This document shows positions 35,146 through 43,662 of a stretch of 64,000 nt of DNA, piece after piece. The notes under the pieces are model-generated. The model had not been told where the DNA came from. It worked only from the letters and a program-made list of their open reading frames with translations, and searched no databases. Location of the stretch: contig NZ_JOAJ01000001.1 of NCBI RefSeq assembly GCF_000720425.1, positions 1,674,001-1,738,000 on the forward strand, given 5' to 3'. This DNA is from Nocardia rhamnosiphila NBRC 108938 (GTDB lineage: Bacteria; Actinomycetota; Actinomycetes; Mycobacteriales; Mycobacteriaceae). Position 1 is the first letter of the stretch; each line of letters starts with the position of its first letter. The translations under genes and the position numbers were made by a program.

Positions 35146-36944
35146 CGCAACACCCCCCCGGTCAGTCCGGGCACGATCCAGCGCCGCCAGGTCGCCAGCA
35201 CCAGCGCCACCGGCAGCAGTGCCGCGATCAGCGAACCGGCCGCCAGCTGGGCGGCGTTCTCACCGAACTGCCGCGCCTCCCCCCACAGCAGTAGCGACCA
35301 GGGTGAGGCCCCGGCACCGCTGATCAGCAGGCCGACGATGAAATCGTTCCACACCTGGACGAATTCGAGTACGGCTACCGCGCCCAGCGCCGGACCCGCC
35401 GAATCGAACAGCCGGCGGCTGATCGTGCCCGGGGCCGCCAGCCCGCGTAACGCGTCCGCCGCCGGGCTACCGGGTGGGGCCGCGACCGCGCCGCGCAGGA
35501 TCAGCACCGCGATCGGCAGCCCGGCCGCGGCGTGCACGAGCACGAGCGGCACCCGGGTCCCGGACAGGCCGTGATCGTCGATGAAGATGTCCAGCGGGCC
35601 CAGGTACGCCTGGACCGGCAGTACCGCCAGCACCACGAGCCCGCTGACGAGGGTGCGGGTCACCCACCCGGCGGGAGCCACCGCGAGACGGTAGGCCAGT
35701 GGCGCGGCGGCCGCCACCACGATGATCGTCGCGAGCAGCGCCACCCAGAATGTCGCCTCGACCGAATGCAGCAGCCACCGGTCCCGCCAGACATCGGTGA
35801 ACGCGGCCGCCGACCAGCCGTCCGGCCCGCGGAACGCCACCACCACGAGTACGACCAGCGGTATCACCGCGAGCACCGAGACCGCTCCGATCACGACGCC
35901 GCGGGCCCACCCGGCGAAAGTACTGTCCGCGGGCGCGGCATGCAGCTCATGGGCGGAATGAGCGGCGGGCGGAAAACCCGCGCGACGGTCCCGGAGGTCG
36001 GTCTGCAGCGCCCAGGCCGCCACCCCGAGCAATGCGGCCAGCGGGAGAGCGTAGGCGGCGGCCTCGCCCGCGGTGGCGGGGTCGGTGGCCAGCCGCCACC
36101 ACGACACCGTGGCACTGTCCACCTGGTACTGGACCGAGCCAGGTACGCCGATGAGCACCACGTCGAAGACGCGCGCCGCGGCGACCCCCACCACGAGCCC
36201 GGCCACCAGGACTATCGGCCGCTGCAGCGTGAACAACCGCCATACCAGCGCCGGCCCGGTCTTCTCCCGCAGTCGGGTCCAGCGCACGGGGTCGCGCTCC
36301 AGGGCCCGGATACCCGCCCGGAACACCCCGATCAGGAACCCGAGCCAGGTCCACAGAAAAGCCGAGCCAAGCATCACCACGAACCAGGCGCGGTACCCCG
36401 GGAACCCGTCGAAACCCAGCCGTGCGCCGGTGTACTGGAAGATCAGCCGGAACGCGACCCCGGACACGATCGCGGAGATACCGAACGGCACGATGAGCGG
36501 CAGCCACAGCCCCCGGCTGAGCCGGCTCCACCAGGCCAGCAACATCGCCGTCACCAGCAGCGCGGCCGCGAACGCCATCCAGTACAGACTGCGGGCGTAC
36601 GATTCGTCCGACCAGTACAGCACGGCGATCGACACCGCCGCCACCAGCGCCGGAACCGCCCACAGGCGCCGATTCACGCCGCGGCGGGCCGCCTTCGTCG
36701 CGGCCACGAAGGCGACCGCCGCCACCACGCAACCGACCACCGGCCACCACCGGGTGCGTATGGCCAGCACGGCGGTTCCGGCGGCCGGTACCAGCAGCAG
36801 CGTCAGGAGCAGCACGGCGGGCAGGCAGGCGACCAGGGTGATCCCGCGTTGCGGCGGCCGCCCGGGCTCCAGCGGTCCGTGCATCGGCCCGAGTGGCAGT
36901 TCCACCCGCAGGCCGTGTGCTTCGAATTCCGGTGCCGCCGTCAT
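35142..36944 (-). CDS. Fused double ABC sugar-type permease (MalF-MalG-like)
   Basis: A 600-residue protein with about 14 hydrophobic helices, long enough for two complete permease units. The first half carries WLPLIVPFGISAIVSGVAFRLIF and a degenerate cytoplasmic EAA-type loop (ALERDPVRWTRLREKTGPAL). The second half carries a clear coupling loop (PAADALRGLAAPGTISRRLF) and the VWNDFIVGLL segment typical of MalG-type partners. Most systems encode these as two genes; here they are one chain. ATG 36944, with AGAGG six bases upstream, overlaps the solute-binding-protein stop (ATGA). No ATPase gene is nearby, so a shared MsiK/UgpC-type ATPase is inferred. Confidence 0.78.
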   Translation of the reverse strand: MTAAPEFEAHGLRVELPLGPMHGPLEPGRPPQRGITLVACLPAVLLLTLLLVPAAGTAVLAIRTRWWPVVGCVVAAVAFVAATKAARRGVNRRLWAVPALVAAVSIAVLYWSDESYARSLYWMAFAAALLVTAMLLAWWSRLSRGLWLPLIVPFGISAIVSGVAFRLIFQYTGARLGFDGFPGYRAWFVVMLGSAFLWTWLGFLIGVFRAGIRALERDPVRWTRLREKTGPALVWRLFTLQRPIVLVAGLVVGVAAARVFDVVLIGVPGSVQYQVDSATVSWWRLATDPATAGEAAAYALPLAALLGVAAWALQTDLRDRRAGFPPAAHSAHELHAAPADSTFAGWARGVVIGAVSVLAVIPLVVLVVVAFRGPDGWSAAAFTDVWRDRWLLHSVEATFWVALLATIIVVAAAAPLAYRLAVAPAGWVTRTLVSGLVVLAVLPVQAYLGPLDIFIDDHGLSGTRVPLVLVHAAAGLPIAVLILRGAVAAPPGSPAADALRGLAAPGTISRRLFDSAGPALGAVAVLEFVQVWNDFIVGLLISGAGASPWSLLLWGEARQFGENAAQLAAGSLIAALLPVALVLATWRRWIVPGLTGGVLR

Positions 36945-38224
36945 CGCCAACCTCTTTCGAAACGCCCCAGGGTCGTGACCGCGGTCGCGGCGGCGGCAGC
37001 GACATCACCGCCGGTATCACCGACGGTGATCAGGAATTCGGTGAGCACCCGCCACAATCCGTCACGACCGCCCACCGCGCCGATACGGTCGGACAGATCG
37101 AAATCCGGCCAGTCGGCCAGTGCGGTGGCGGTGGGCGCCGACCAGCGCGAGTAGCGAGCCCGGGTGCGCAGATTGGGTCCGAGGAACCCGCCGACCTGTT
37201 CGATCCACGGCACCGGCGCCTGCTCGGCCGCCAGCGCGGCCACCACCGCGTCCGCACGAGGATCCGCCGACCGCGTCAGCACCATCACATCGCCGCCCAC
37301 GATGCGCGGATTCTCCCCGCCCGGCCGCACGCCCGGGAAGGGCAGCACCGTGGCCGCTTCTTCGCTCCGGCCGGATCGCCGCAGCGCGTCGCGCACCACC
37401 GGCTCGGCGAAATCCGGCGCCGCCACCGCCAGCGCCCGCCGGTGTTCGAAGACATCGCGTACCGCGTCGGCGAACTGTTCGGTCAGCGCGGTGCCCACCC
37501 CGCCCGGTAACCCGTCCCGGATACCCCACAGCCCGCCCAACCGGGTGAAGGTCTTGTACACCGCCGCGGCGTCCCAGGTCCGCAACCCGGAGCCCAGGTC
37601 GCGATACACCTGTGGCGATTCGGCCAGCAGCAGGTTCTCGAACAGGTCGGTGAGCACCCAGCCGTCCGCAGCACCCAGGGCGAGCAGGCACCGGGACGCC
37701 CCGGCGGTTTCGCGGACCCCCGCGAGCCAGTCGTCGACCGACCAGCCGGCCGGATCGCCCAGCCCGGACGCCGCGAAGCCGTCCCGGTCGTACCAGATCA
37801 GCGATTTACCGCTCGCTTTGAACGGGACCCCGTAGACCCGGCCCTCGTAGTGGCACAGCTGCCGCCACTGCTCGCCGTAGCGCGGCCCGTCCGGGCCGGA
37901 CCACAGCTCCGCCGGCACCTCCCGCAGCCGCCCGGCGGTGACCAGATCCCGGACCTGCCCGGCCTGCGGCAACATGACGATATCGGGGGCCGACCGGCCG
38001 CGTGCGGTGAGCGCGGTGCCGATCTCGTCACCCAGCGGCACCACCTCGACCGGCGCGGGCAGGGCCGTGGTGTCGAGCACCGACCGGAAGGCCGTCAATT
38101 CGAGTCCGCTCCAGGCGACCGCGATCCGTACCACCGCGCGGTCGCCGAGCAGCACATCCGGTGAGCAGGCCACCAGCAGCGGCGCGAGCGCGGCCGTCCG
38201 CAGCACGGCACGACGTGTTCTCAC
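36941..38224 (-). CDS. Extracellular solute-binding lipoprotein (family 1, sugar type)
   Basis: A 427-residue binding protein. The N-terminus MRTRRAVLRTAALAPLLVAC is a lipoprotein signal peptide with lipobox LVAC (Cys 20) and a twin-arginine pair, so a Tat-exported lipoprotein is possible. The body matches COG1653 proteins: APDIVMLPQAGQVRDL, GRVYGVPFKASGKSLIWYD and a WSVDDWLAG hinge region. Its substrate is unknown, though the family is dominated by oligosaccharides and glycerol phosphates. Start GTG 38224 follows a GGGG-rich site. It is the first gene of a three-gene operon with the fused permease and the TPR membrane protein. Confidence 0.88.
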   Translation of the reverse strand: MRTRRAVLRTAALAPLLVACSPDVLLGDRAVVRIAVAWSGLELTAFRSVLDTTALPAPVEVVPLGDEIGTALTARGRSAPDIVMLPQAGQVRDLVTAGRLREVPAELWSGPDGPRYGEQWRQLCHYEGRVYGVPFKASGKSLIWYDRDGFAASGLGDPAGWSVDDWLAGVRETAGASRCLLALGAADGWVLTDLFENLLLAESPQVYRDLGSGLRTWDAAAVYKTFTRLGGLWGIRDGLPGGVGTALTEQFADAVRDVFEHRRALAVAAPDFAEPVVRDALRRSGRSEEAATVLPFPGVRPGGENPRIVGGDVMVLTRSADPRADAVVAALAAEQAPVPWIEQVGGFLGPNLRTRARYSRWSAPTATALADWPDFDLSDRIGAVGGRDGLWRVLTEFLITVGDTGGDVAAAAATAVTTLGRFERGWR

Positions 38225-38342
38225 GATCCCCCGATGCGCTTGTCCGGCAGTGGGTTCCGATTATGACCCAGCTGCCGGCGCGGCGCGTGCTGTTCGGCGA
38301 ACCCACGGGATGGTCACCCGAGTGATCGGCCCCGGCGAGCGG

Positions 38343-39575
38343 CTACCGGTCCGGCTGCTGCTGCGGTGGTACGCCGGGTTGCTGCGGCACGATTCCGGGC
38401 TGCTGTGCGGGCTGCTGCGGCGGCAGGGCCGCCGGGACGGCGGGCTGACCCGGTTTGGTGGTCGTCACCGGTGCGGCGGTATCGACCGGTGTCCGCGCGA
38501 CCGATTCCGCGGCGCGGACTGCCCGTTCCACCGCCGGATCGGTGCTGGTATCGAACCAATCGGCCACCTCGTCGGAATCGTCGTCGGGTTTCCCGGGGGC
38601 CTCCGCGTCGGCGGGCGGCTCGTACCGGAACACGCCGTCCTCACCCTGCGTCGCGAAGTTCTTCGCGAAACCTTCCAGCGCCTTGCCGAAATCGCTGGGA
38701 ACAAGCCAGACCTTGTTCGCGTCCCCGCGCGCCACCATGGGCAGGGTCTGCATGTACTGGTACGCCAGCAGTTCGGGGGTCGGTTTACCGGACTTGATCG
38801 CCGCGAAGACCTTCTCGATGGCCTTGGCCTGCCCCTGGGCCTGCAGGTACGAGGCGGCCCGTTCGCCCTGGGCGCGCAGGATCCGGCTCTGCCGCTCACC
38901 CTCGGCCGACAGGATCGCCGACTGCTTCGCGCCCTCGGCCGACAGGATCTGGGCCTGTTTGGCGCCCTCGGCGGTCTTGATCTGCGATTCCCGGGTGCCC
39001 TCGGCGGTGAGGATCATGGCCCGCTTCTCCCGGTCCGCCTTCATCTGCTTCTCCATCGATTCCTGGATCGACGGCGGCGGATCGATGGATTTGAGCTCGA
39101 CCCGCGCCACCCGCAGGCCCCAGCGTCCGGTGGCTTCGTCGAGCACTCCGCGCAACTGGTTGTTGATCTGGTCGCGGGAGGTCAGCGTCTCCTCCAGGGT
39201 CATCCCGCCGACCACATTGCGCAGGGTGGTGACGGTGAGCTGTTCGACGGCGGCGATGTAGTTGGAGATCTCGTAGACCGCGGCCTGCGGCTGCGTGACC
39301 TGGAAATACACCACCGAGTCGATCTGCAGGGTCAGATTGTCCTGGGTGATCACCGGTTGCGGCGGGAAGGACACCACCCGTTCGCGCAGATCGACCTTGG
39401 CGCGGATCCGGTCGACGAACGGGATCAGGAAGGTCAACTGCCCGGAGACCGTCCGGGAGTACCGGCCGAGCCGTTCGATCACCGCCGCCTCGGCCTGGGG
39501 CACCAGCGCGATGGATTTGAACACGACCACCGCCACCAGCAATACCAGCGCCAGGACGATTATCAGTGCAGCCAT
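38343..39575 (-). CDS. SPFH/band-7 (stomatin-like) membrane protein (Rv1488-like)
   Basis: A 410-residue protein: one N-terminal membrane helix (ALIIVLALVLLVAVVVF), a band-7 domain (ERLGRYSRTVSGQLTFLIPFVDR, QIDSVVYFQVTQPQAAVYE, LRNVVGGMTLEETLTSRDQIN), a long coiled coil with repeated AEGxKQ units, and a Pro/Gln-rich tail. Such proteins oligomerise on the membrane and organise microdomains or protease complexes. ATG 39575 overlaps the stop of the NfeD gene (TAATG), and SPFH-NfeD pairs are a standard functional unit. Matches M. tuberculosis Rv1488. The Gln-rich tail is unusually long. Confidence 0.95.
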   Translation of the reverse strand: MAALIIVLALVLLVAVVVFKSIALVPQAEAAVIERLGRYSRTVSGQLTFLIPFVDRIRAKVDLRERVVSFPPQPVITQDNLTLQIDSVVYFQVTQPQAAVYEISNYIAAVEQLTVTTLRNVVGGMTLEETLTSRDQINNQLRGVLDEATGRWGLRVARVELKSIDPPPSIQESMEKQMKADREKRAMILTAEGTRESQIKTAEGAKQAQILSAEGAKQSAILSAEGERQSRILRAQGERAASYLQAQGQAKAIEKVFAAIKSGKPTPELLAYQYMQTLPMVARGDANKVWLVPSDFGKALEGFAKNFATQGEDGVFRYEPPADAEAPGKPDDDSDEVADWFDTSTDPAVERAVRAAESVARTPVDTAAPVTTTKPGQPAVPAALPPQQPAQQPGIVPQQPGVPPQQQPDR

Positions 39576-40006
39576 TACGGCCCTTTCCAGACGACGGCGG
39601 TCGCGCCGTCGATCTTCATCACGTACACGGTCGCGCCCTCCGGGTACTGCTCCCCCGGGTCCAGAGAACGCGCGGTCCACACCTCGCCGCCCAGTTTCAC
39701 CAGGCCGGCGTGCTCACCCACCGGTTCCAGCACCAGCGCGGTCTTACCCGGCAAAGCGTCGGCATTGGTCAATGTGGGCGGCGGAGTGCCGAAGCGCCGC
39801 AACAGAACCGGCCGGACGCCCAGCAGCAGCACCACCGCCGACACGGCGAACACCACCGCGTCGACCACCGGCGCGGTGTCGCCGAGGAAACTCACGCCCG
39901 CGGTGAGCAGTGCGGCGGAACCGAGCATCAGCAGAGTCAGTTCGCCGACGAACATCTCCGCGGCCGCCAGCAATATGCCGGCGACCAACCAGACAAGTGC
40001 GGCCAC
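39575..40006 (-). CDS. NfeD-like membrane protein with C-terminal OB fold (Rv1487-like)
   Basis: A 143-residue protein with three or four hydrophobic helices (ALVWLVAGILLAAAEMF, LMLGSAALLTAGVSFLG, AVVFAVSAVVLLLGV) and a soluble OB-fold domain of about 65 residues containing GKTALVLEPVGEHAGLVKLGGEVWTARS shortened to its NfeD core. It partners the SPFH protein encoded immediately downstream. GTG 40006, with AAGGTGG upstream, is chosen; GTG 40015 is an alternative. The much longer open frame into 41374 is antisense noise. It is divergent from the DUF3097 gene. Confidence 0.9.
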   Translation of the reverse strand: MAALVWLVAGILLAAAEMFVGELTLLMLGSAALLTAGVSFLGDTAPVVDAVVFAVSAVVLLLGVRPVLLRRFGTPPPTLTNADALPGKTALVLEPVGEHAGLVKLGGEVWTARSLDPGEQYPEGATVYVMKIDGATAVVWKGP

Positions 40007-40108
40007 ACCGCCCACCTTAGTGCGATATCCGCTGTCCCGGGGCCGGACCGGCGACACCCCCGGGCCGGCGACCGCCACGGCGGCGGCGAGTGCGCTACGT
40101 TCGGGCCG

Positions 40109-40936
40109 GTGAGCGATCGATACGGTGACATCTTCTCCGGCCACCCGCGCACCGCCCGGCGCACCGTCCCGCGGGTGGACGCCGACCCCGATCTGGTGGT
40201 CGAGGACGCGGCCAGCGGGTTCTGCGGCGCAGTGGTCGGATTCGACCGCAGCTACGACGGTGATTTCGTGAAGCTGGAGGACGCCCGCGGCGCGGTACGC
40301 CTGTTCGCGCTCCGGGAAGCCGCGTTCCTGATCGACGGGAAGCCGGTCACGCTGGTCCGGCCGAAGGCGCCCGCGCCGGGCCGGCCCGGCCGCTCCGCGT
40401 CGGGCTCCACCCGGGTCGAGGGGTTGCGGGCGAAAGTCGCCGCGCCCAGCCGGATCTGGGTCGAGGGCGTGCACGACGCGGCGCTGGTGGAACGGGTCTG
40501 GGGACACGACCTGCGGGTCGAGGGCGTGGTGGTCGAACATCTGGAAGGGCTGGACAATCTCGGCGTCCGGCTCACCGATTTCGGACCCGGCCCGGGGAGA
40601 CGGGTCGGCGTACTGGTCGACCATCTGGTCACCGGATCCAAGGAGACTCGGCTCACCACCGGGCTCGGCGAGCACGTGCTGGTCACCGGACACCCGTACG
40701 TGGACGTCTGGCAGGCGGTGAAACCGGCGGTGCTGGGTATCCCGGAGTGGCCGCGGGTGCCGCGCGGCGAGGACTGGAAAACCGGAGTGTGCCGGCGGCT
40801 GGGCTGGGGCACACCGCAGGAGGGCTGGCGCCGGGTGTATTCGGCGGTGAATTCGTTCCGCGATCTGGAGGCTCCGCTGCTGGGCGCGGTGGAAGGGCTG
40901 ATCGACTTCGTGACCGAGCCGGGTGAACCATTCTAA
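40109..40936 (+). CDS. DUF3097-family protein
   Basis: A 275-residue soluble protein of the actinobacterial DUF3097 family. Recognisable features are SGFCGAVVGFDRSYDGDFVKLEDARG near residue 30, PSRIWVEGVHDAALVERVWGHDLR in the middle and VLVDHLVTGSKETRL, HPYVDVWQAVKPAVLGI and GTPQEGWRRVYSAVNSF in the second half. The IWVEGVHDAALVE and LVDHLVxGSKE segments look like a Toprim-type acidic fold, but this is only a similarity by eye. GTG 40109 follows TACGTT (40096-40101) by seven bases and may be leaderless. Function unknown. Confidence 0.88.
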   Translation: MSDRYGDIFSGHPRTARRTVPRVDADPDLVVEDAASGFCGAVVGFDRSYDGDFVKLEDARGAVRLFALREAAFLIDGKPVTLVRPKAPAPGRPGRSASGSTRVEGLRAKVAAPSRIWVEGVHDAALVERVWGHDLRVEGVVVEHLEGLDNLGVRLTDFGPGPGRRVGVLVDHLVTGSKETRLTTGLGEHVLVTGHPYVDVWQAVKPAVLGIPEWPRVPRGEDWKTGVCRRLGWGTPQEGWRRVYSAVNSFRDLEAPLLGAVEGLIDFVTEPGEPF

Positions 40937-41000
40937 CCCCCGGAAACAGCCTGCGCAGAGGCTGCCCGCCGGTTGCCGACACCCTTTATGCTCGATGATT

Positions 41001-41816
41001 ATGTGCTCTCCCAGTGCCACCCTCACACTGTGGGCCGGATCGTGGCTCGCGGGTCGCAGCGCGCCCGACGACGTGCTCGAGGCGCTGCACGCCTGGGCGC
41101 CGCGGCATACGCTCGCGGCCGGGGACCCGGTCACCGGCGGGCGCACCGACCTGCCGTGGTCCGCGCACGGGAACCCGAACGGCACCGGAGTCATGCCGCT
41201 GCTCAAGCTGATTCGCGAGGAGCTGGCCGTCCCCGGCGCGGAACTGCGACTGGTGCTGCCGGTGCCCGGCGATGTCCGCGGCCTGCCGACCGGGACCGCC
41301 TTCGCCGCCGATGCCGTGGAAGCCGGGGAGGGCATCCTGCTGGGGGTCCCGGGTGCCGAGGGCACCGGGCTCATTCCCTACCCGGTGGACGAGAACACCC
41401 TGCAGTGGACCGTCTACAGCGTGCCGATGCCGCGCGCCGCCGGACCCGATATGTCGCTCGGCGAGGCCGAATACGCGATGCGCGAAGCCGTCCGGGATGC
41501 GGCGGACGCACTGATGCGCCTGCACACCACCGGCCTCGGCGCCGGCGATGCCGACCCGCGCGAACTCATCGAGGCCGAACTCGCCGACTATTCACGGCAC
41601 ACCTATCCCGAATGCGTCCCGTTGCGCGCCAAGCGGATCCTGGATTCGGCCGACCATGTGGCGGCGATCCTGACCGTGGCCCAGCGCGAGCCCGCCTCCG
41701 CGCCGACCTCGGCCAGCGCCGCCACCGCGCACGAGACCCTGCTGCGGCCGCTGTGGGACGCCATCCGCGCGGCCCGCCTCGTCGCGGTGCACACCGCCGC
41801 GCCGCAATCGCGCTGA
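41001..41816 (+). CDS. Conserved hypothetical protein (probable Rv1486c counterpart)
   Basis: A 271-residue soluble protein without recognised catalytic motif. It reads TLTLWAGSWLAGRSAPDDV at the start, has DLPWSAHGNPNGTGVMPLLKLI and ELRLVLPVPGDVRGLP in the first half, and a helical, charged second half. Its position between the SPFH/NfeD pair and the hemH-inhA block matches Rv1486c of M. tuberculosis, so orthology is inferred mainly from synteny. ATG 41001 lies eight bases after TATGCT (40987-40992), fitting a leaderless start; ATG 40995 is an alternative. No function is offered. Confidence 0.75.
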   Translation: MCSPSATLTLWAGSWLAGRSAPDDVLEALHAWAPRHTLAAGDPVTGGRTDLPWSAHGNPNGTGVMPLLKLIREELAVPGAELRLVLPVPGDVRGLPTGTAFAADAVEAGEGILLGVPGAEGTGLIPYPVDENTLQWTVYSVPMPRAAGPDMSLGEAEYAMREAVRDAADALMRLHTTGLGAGDADPRELIEAELADYSRHTYPECVPLRAKRILDSADHVAAILTVAQREPASAPTSASAATAHETLLRPLWDAIRAARLVAVHTAAPQSR

Positions 41817-41872
41817 TTTCGGGAGGGAGCGCCGCCGCACACGGCGAGCCCCCTCACGCGATGACGGCCGAA

Positions 41873-41906
41873 CCGGGGCTCGGAGCGCGCACGCCCCGAG
41901 CCCCGG
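41873..41906. terminator. Strong bidirectional terminator hairpin
   Basis: CCGGGGCTCGG (41873-41883) pairs perfectly with CCGAGCCCCGG (41896-41906), with extra inner GCG/CGC pairing. It lies between the convergent Rv1486c-like and thiolase-like genes. Confidence 0.75.
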
Positions 41907-41914
41907 AGCCGAGG

Positions 41915-43117
41915 TTAGCGAGAAGCGATGATCGCCGACCCGTGGCCGAACAGGCCCTGATTCACCGCGATACCCGCCCGGGCGTTCTCGACCTGACGGT
42001 CGTCGGCCTGCCCGCGCAGCTGCCAGGTGAGCTCGCAGACCTGAGCGATCGCCTGCGCGGGGATCGCCTCACCGAAGCAGGCCAGCCCGCCACTCGGGTT
42101 CACCGGCACGCGTCCGCCCAGTGTCGTGGCGCCGCTGCGCAGCAGTTCCTCGGCGCCGCCCGGCTCGCAGAGCCCGATCTCCTCGTACCAGTCCAGCTCC
42201 AGCGCGGTCGAGAGGTCGTAGACCTCCGCGAAGGACAGGTCGGCGGGTCCGAGGCCGGCTTCCTCGTACGCGGCCTGCGCGAGGGCGGACCGGAACGTAT
42301 GCGGCGGGGGTTCGACGGCCACGGCCGAGTCCGTCGCGAAATCCGGCAGGTCGAGGACGGTTTTCGGGAACGTGGGCGTCACCGTCGACAAGGCCCGGAT
42401 ACGCACCGGATCGCTGATTCCGTGACGACGGGCGTAGTCCACCGACGTCAGGACCAGTGCCGCGCCGCCGTCGCTGGTCGCACAGATGTCGAGCAGGCGC
42501 AGCGGGTCGGAGACGACGGCCGAGGCCGCGACCTCCTCGGCCGAGACCTCTTTGCGATAGCGGGCGTACGGATTGTTCAGTCCGTGCTTGGCGTTCTTCA
42601 CCTTCACCGCGGCGAAATCGTCGAGCGTGGCACCGTGCAGCGCCATCCGGCGGCGGGCGTAGAGCGCGAAATAGATCGGGTTGGTGGCGCCGAGCAGGTG
42701 GAAACGCAACCAGTCCGGATCGTCGCGGCGTTCGCCACCGACGGGCTGGAAAAAACCCTTGGGGGCCGCATCCGCACCGACCACCAGCGCTACCTCGGTC
42801 AGCCCGGCCAGGATCTGGGCGCGGGCATTGGCAATGGCCTGCGCACCGGAGGCGCAGGCGGCGTAACTGCTCGAGATCCGCGCGCCCGACCAGCCCAGCG
42901 CCTGGGCGAACGTCGCCCCGGACACGAACCCGGGGTAGCCGTTGCGGATCGTATCCGCGCCGGCGATATAGCCGACGTCGCGGTGGTCGATACCGGCGTC
43001 CGCCAGTGCCGCACGGGCCGCGACCAGCCCGTATTCGACGAAATTTCGGCCCCATTTGCCCCACTGGTGCATACCGGCACCGAGGACGGCGATATCGCGA
43101 TCATTCCTGTCGGTCAT
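41915..43117 (-). CDS. Thiolase-like lipid-transfer protein (Ltp / Rv1627c-like)
   Basis: A 400-residue protein of the SCP-x/thiolase-like family. The acyl-accepting cysteine region SSYAACASGAQAIANARA is conserved. The usual thiolase HPxG motif is replaced by GGLACFGEAIPAQA, and the C-terminal CxG motif by GLFGHGSAII. This points to a non-thiolytic activity such as the retro-aldol cleavage shown for Ltp2 in cholesterol side-chain breakdown. It pairs with a DUF35 protein whose gene overlaps its start (43101-43117), as in Rv1627c-Rv1628c, whose lengths (about 402 and 163 aa) are close. A KstR-like double site lies upstream of the pair. Confidence 0.88.
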   Translation of the reverse strand: MTDRNDRDIAVLGAGMHQWGKWGRNFVEYGLVAARAALADAGIDHRDVGYIAGADTIRNGYPGFVSGATFAQALGWSGARISSSYAACASGAQAIANARAQILAGLTEVALVVGADAAPKGFFQPVGGERRDDPDWLRFHLLGATNPIYFALYARRRMALHGATLDDFAAVKVKNAKHGLNNPYARYRKEVSAEEVAASAVVSDPLRLLDICATSDGGAALVLTSVDYARRHGISDPVRIRALSTVTPTFPKTVLDLPDFATDSAVAVEPPPHTFRSALAQAAYEEAGLGPADLSFAEVYDLSTALELDWYEEIGLCEPGGAEELLRSGATTLGGRVPVNPSGGLACFGEAIPAQAIAQVCELTWQLRGQADDRQVENARAGIAVNQGLFGHGSAIIASR

Positions 43118-43556
43118 CGACCGGCCTCCACATCCATACCGTGTGATCGGCTTCCTCGTCCGTGTACAGCACCCCGAGGGTGAGCTCCACCGGCATTCCG
43201 ACGGCCAGGTCGTCCACCGTGAGGCCGCGCACGACCTGACCGAGAACCACCATCCGCTCGACCTCGAGCTCCACCGCCGCGACGACGTAGGGCTCGAACG
43301 GATCGGATGAGACATACGGCGGGGGCGGCTTGTACCGGGCATCCGCGTAGGACCAGATCCGGCCCCGCGTCGAAAAAAGGTATTCGGCCAGTTCCGAGCC
43401 GTCCTTCGGACTCGCGCACTGCGGATTGCGGCAGGCCAGTGTGTTCCGTGGGAAATACGGTGTGCCGCACACATCGCAGCGACTTCCCACCAGACGTGGC
43501 GTGCCGTCGTCCGCGGTGAACCAGTCCGGTACCGCCGGGCGTTGTTCCTTCTGCAC
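43101..43556 (-). CDS. DUF35 zinc-ribbon/OB-fold acyl-CoA-binding partner of the thiolase-like protein
   Basis: A 151-residue protein. An N-terminal helix is followed by a rubredoxin-like zinc ribbon (CDVCGTPYFPRNTLACRNPQC, first Cys pair CxxC, second CxxxxC) and an OB fold (WSYADARYKPPPPYV, VVLGQVVRGL). DUF35 subunits bind CoA substrates and are required partners of Ltp-type aldolases and MaoC-like hydratases in steroid catabolism. Start GTG 43556 follows TATAGT (43565-43570, minus strand) by eight bases, so the mRNA is probably leaderless. First gene of the two-gene operon. Confidence 0.9.
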   Translation of the reverse strand: MQKEQRPAVPDWFTADDGTPRLVGSRCDVCGTPYFPRNTLACRNPQCASPKDGSELAEYLFSTRGRIWSYADARYKPPPPYVSSDPFEPYVVAAVELEVERMVVLGQVVRGLTVDDLAVGMPVELTLGVLYTDEEADHTVWMWRPVDDRQE

Positions 43557-43569
43557 AATCCGACACTAT

Positions 43570-43606
43570 AGGAACACGTTCTATTTTTGAACAAGAACAC
43601 GTTCCA
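43570..43606. promoter_or_regulatory. Double KstR-like operator
   Basis: AGGAACACGTTCTA (43570-43583) and AAGAACACGTTCCA (43593-43606) both contain AAC-AC-GTT-N2-A, close to the KstR consensus TnnAACnnGTTnnA, except for A instead of the first T. The unit GAACACGTTCyATTTT repeats with a 23-bp period. It abuts the -10 element of the DUF35/Ltp operon, well placed for repression. Confidence 0.6.
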
Positions 43607-43662
43607 TTTTCTGGGCGGAAATCGCCTCCACCGGCGTATCGGCAGCGGTACCGTGAACCACG

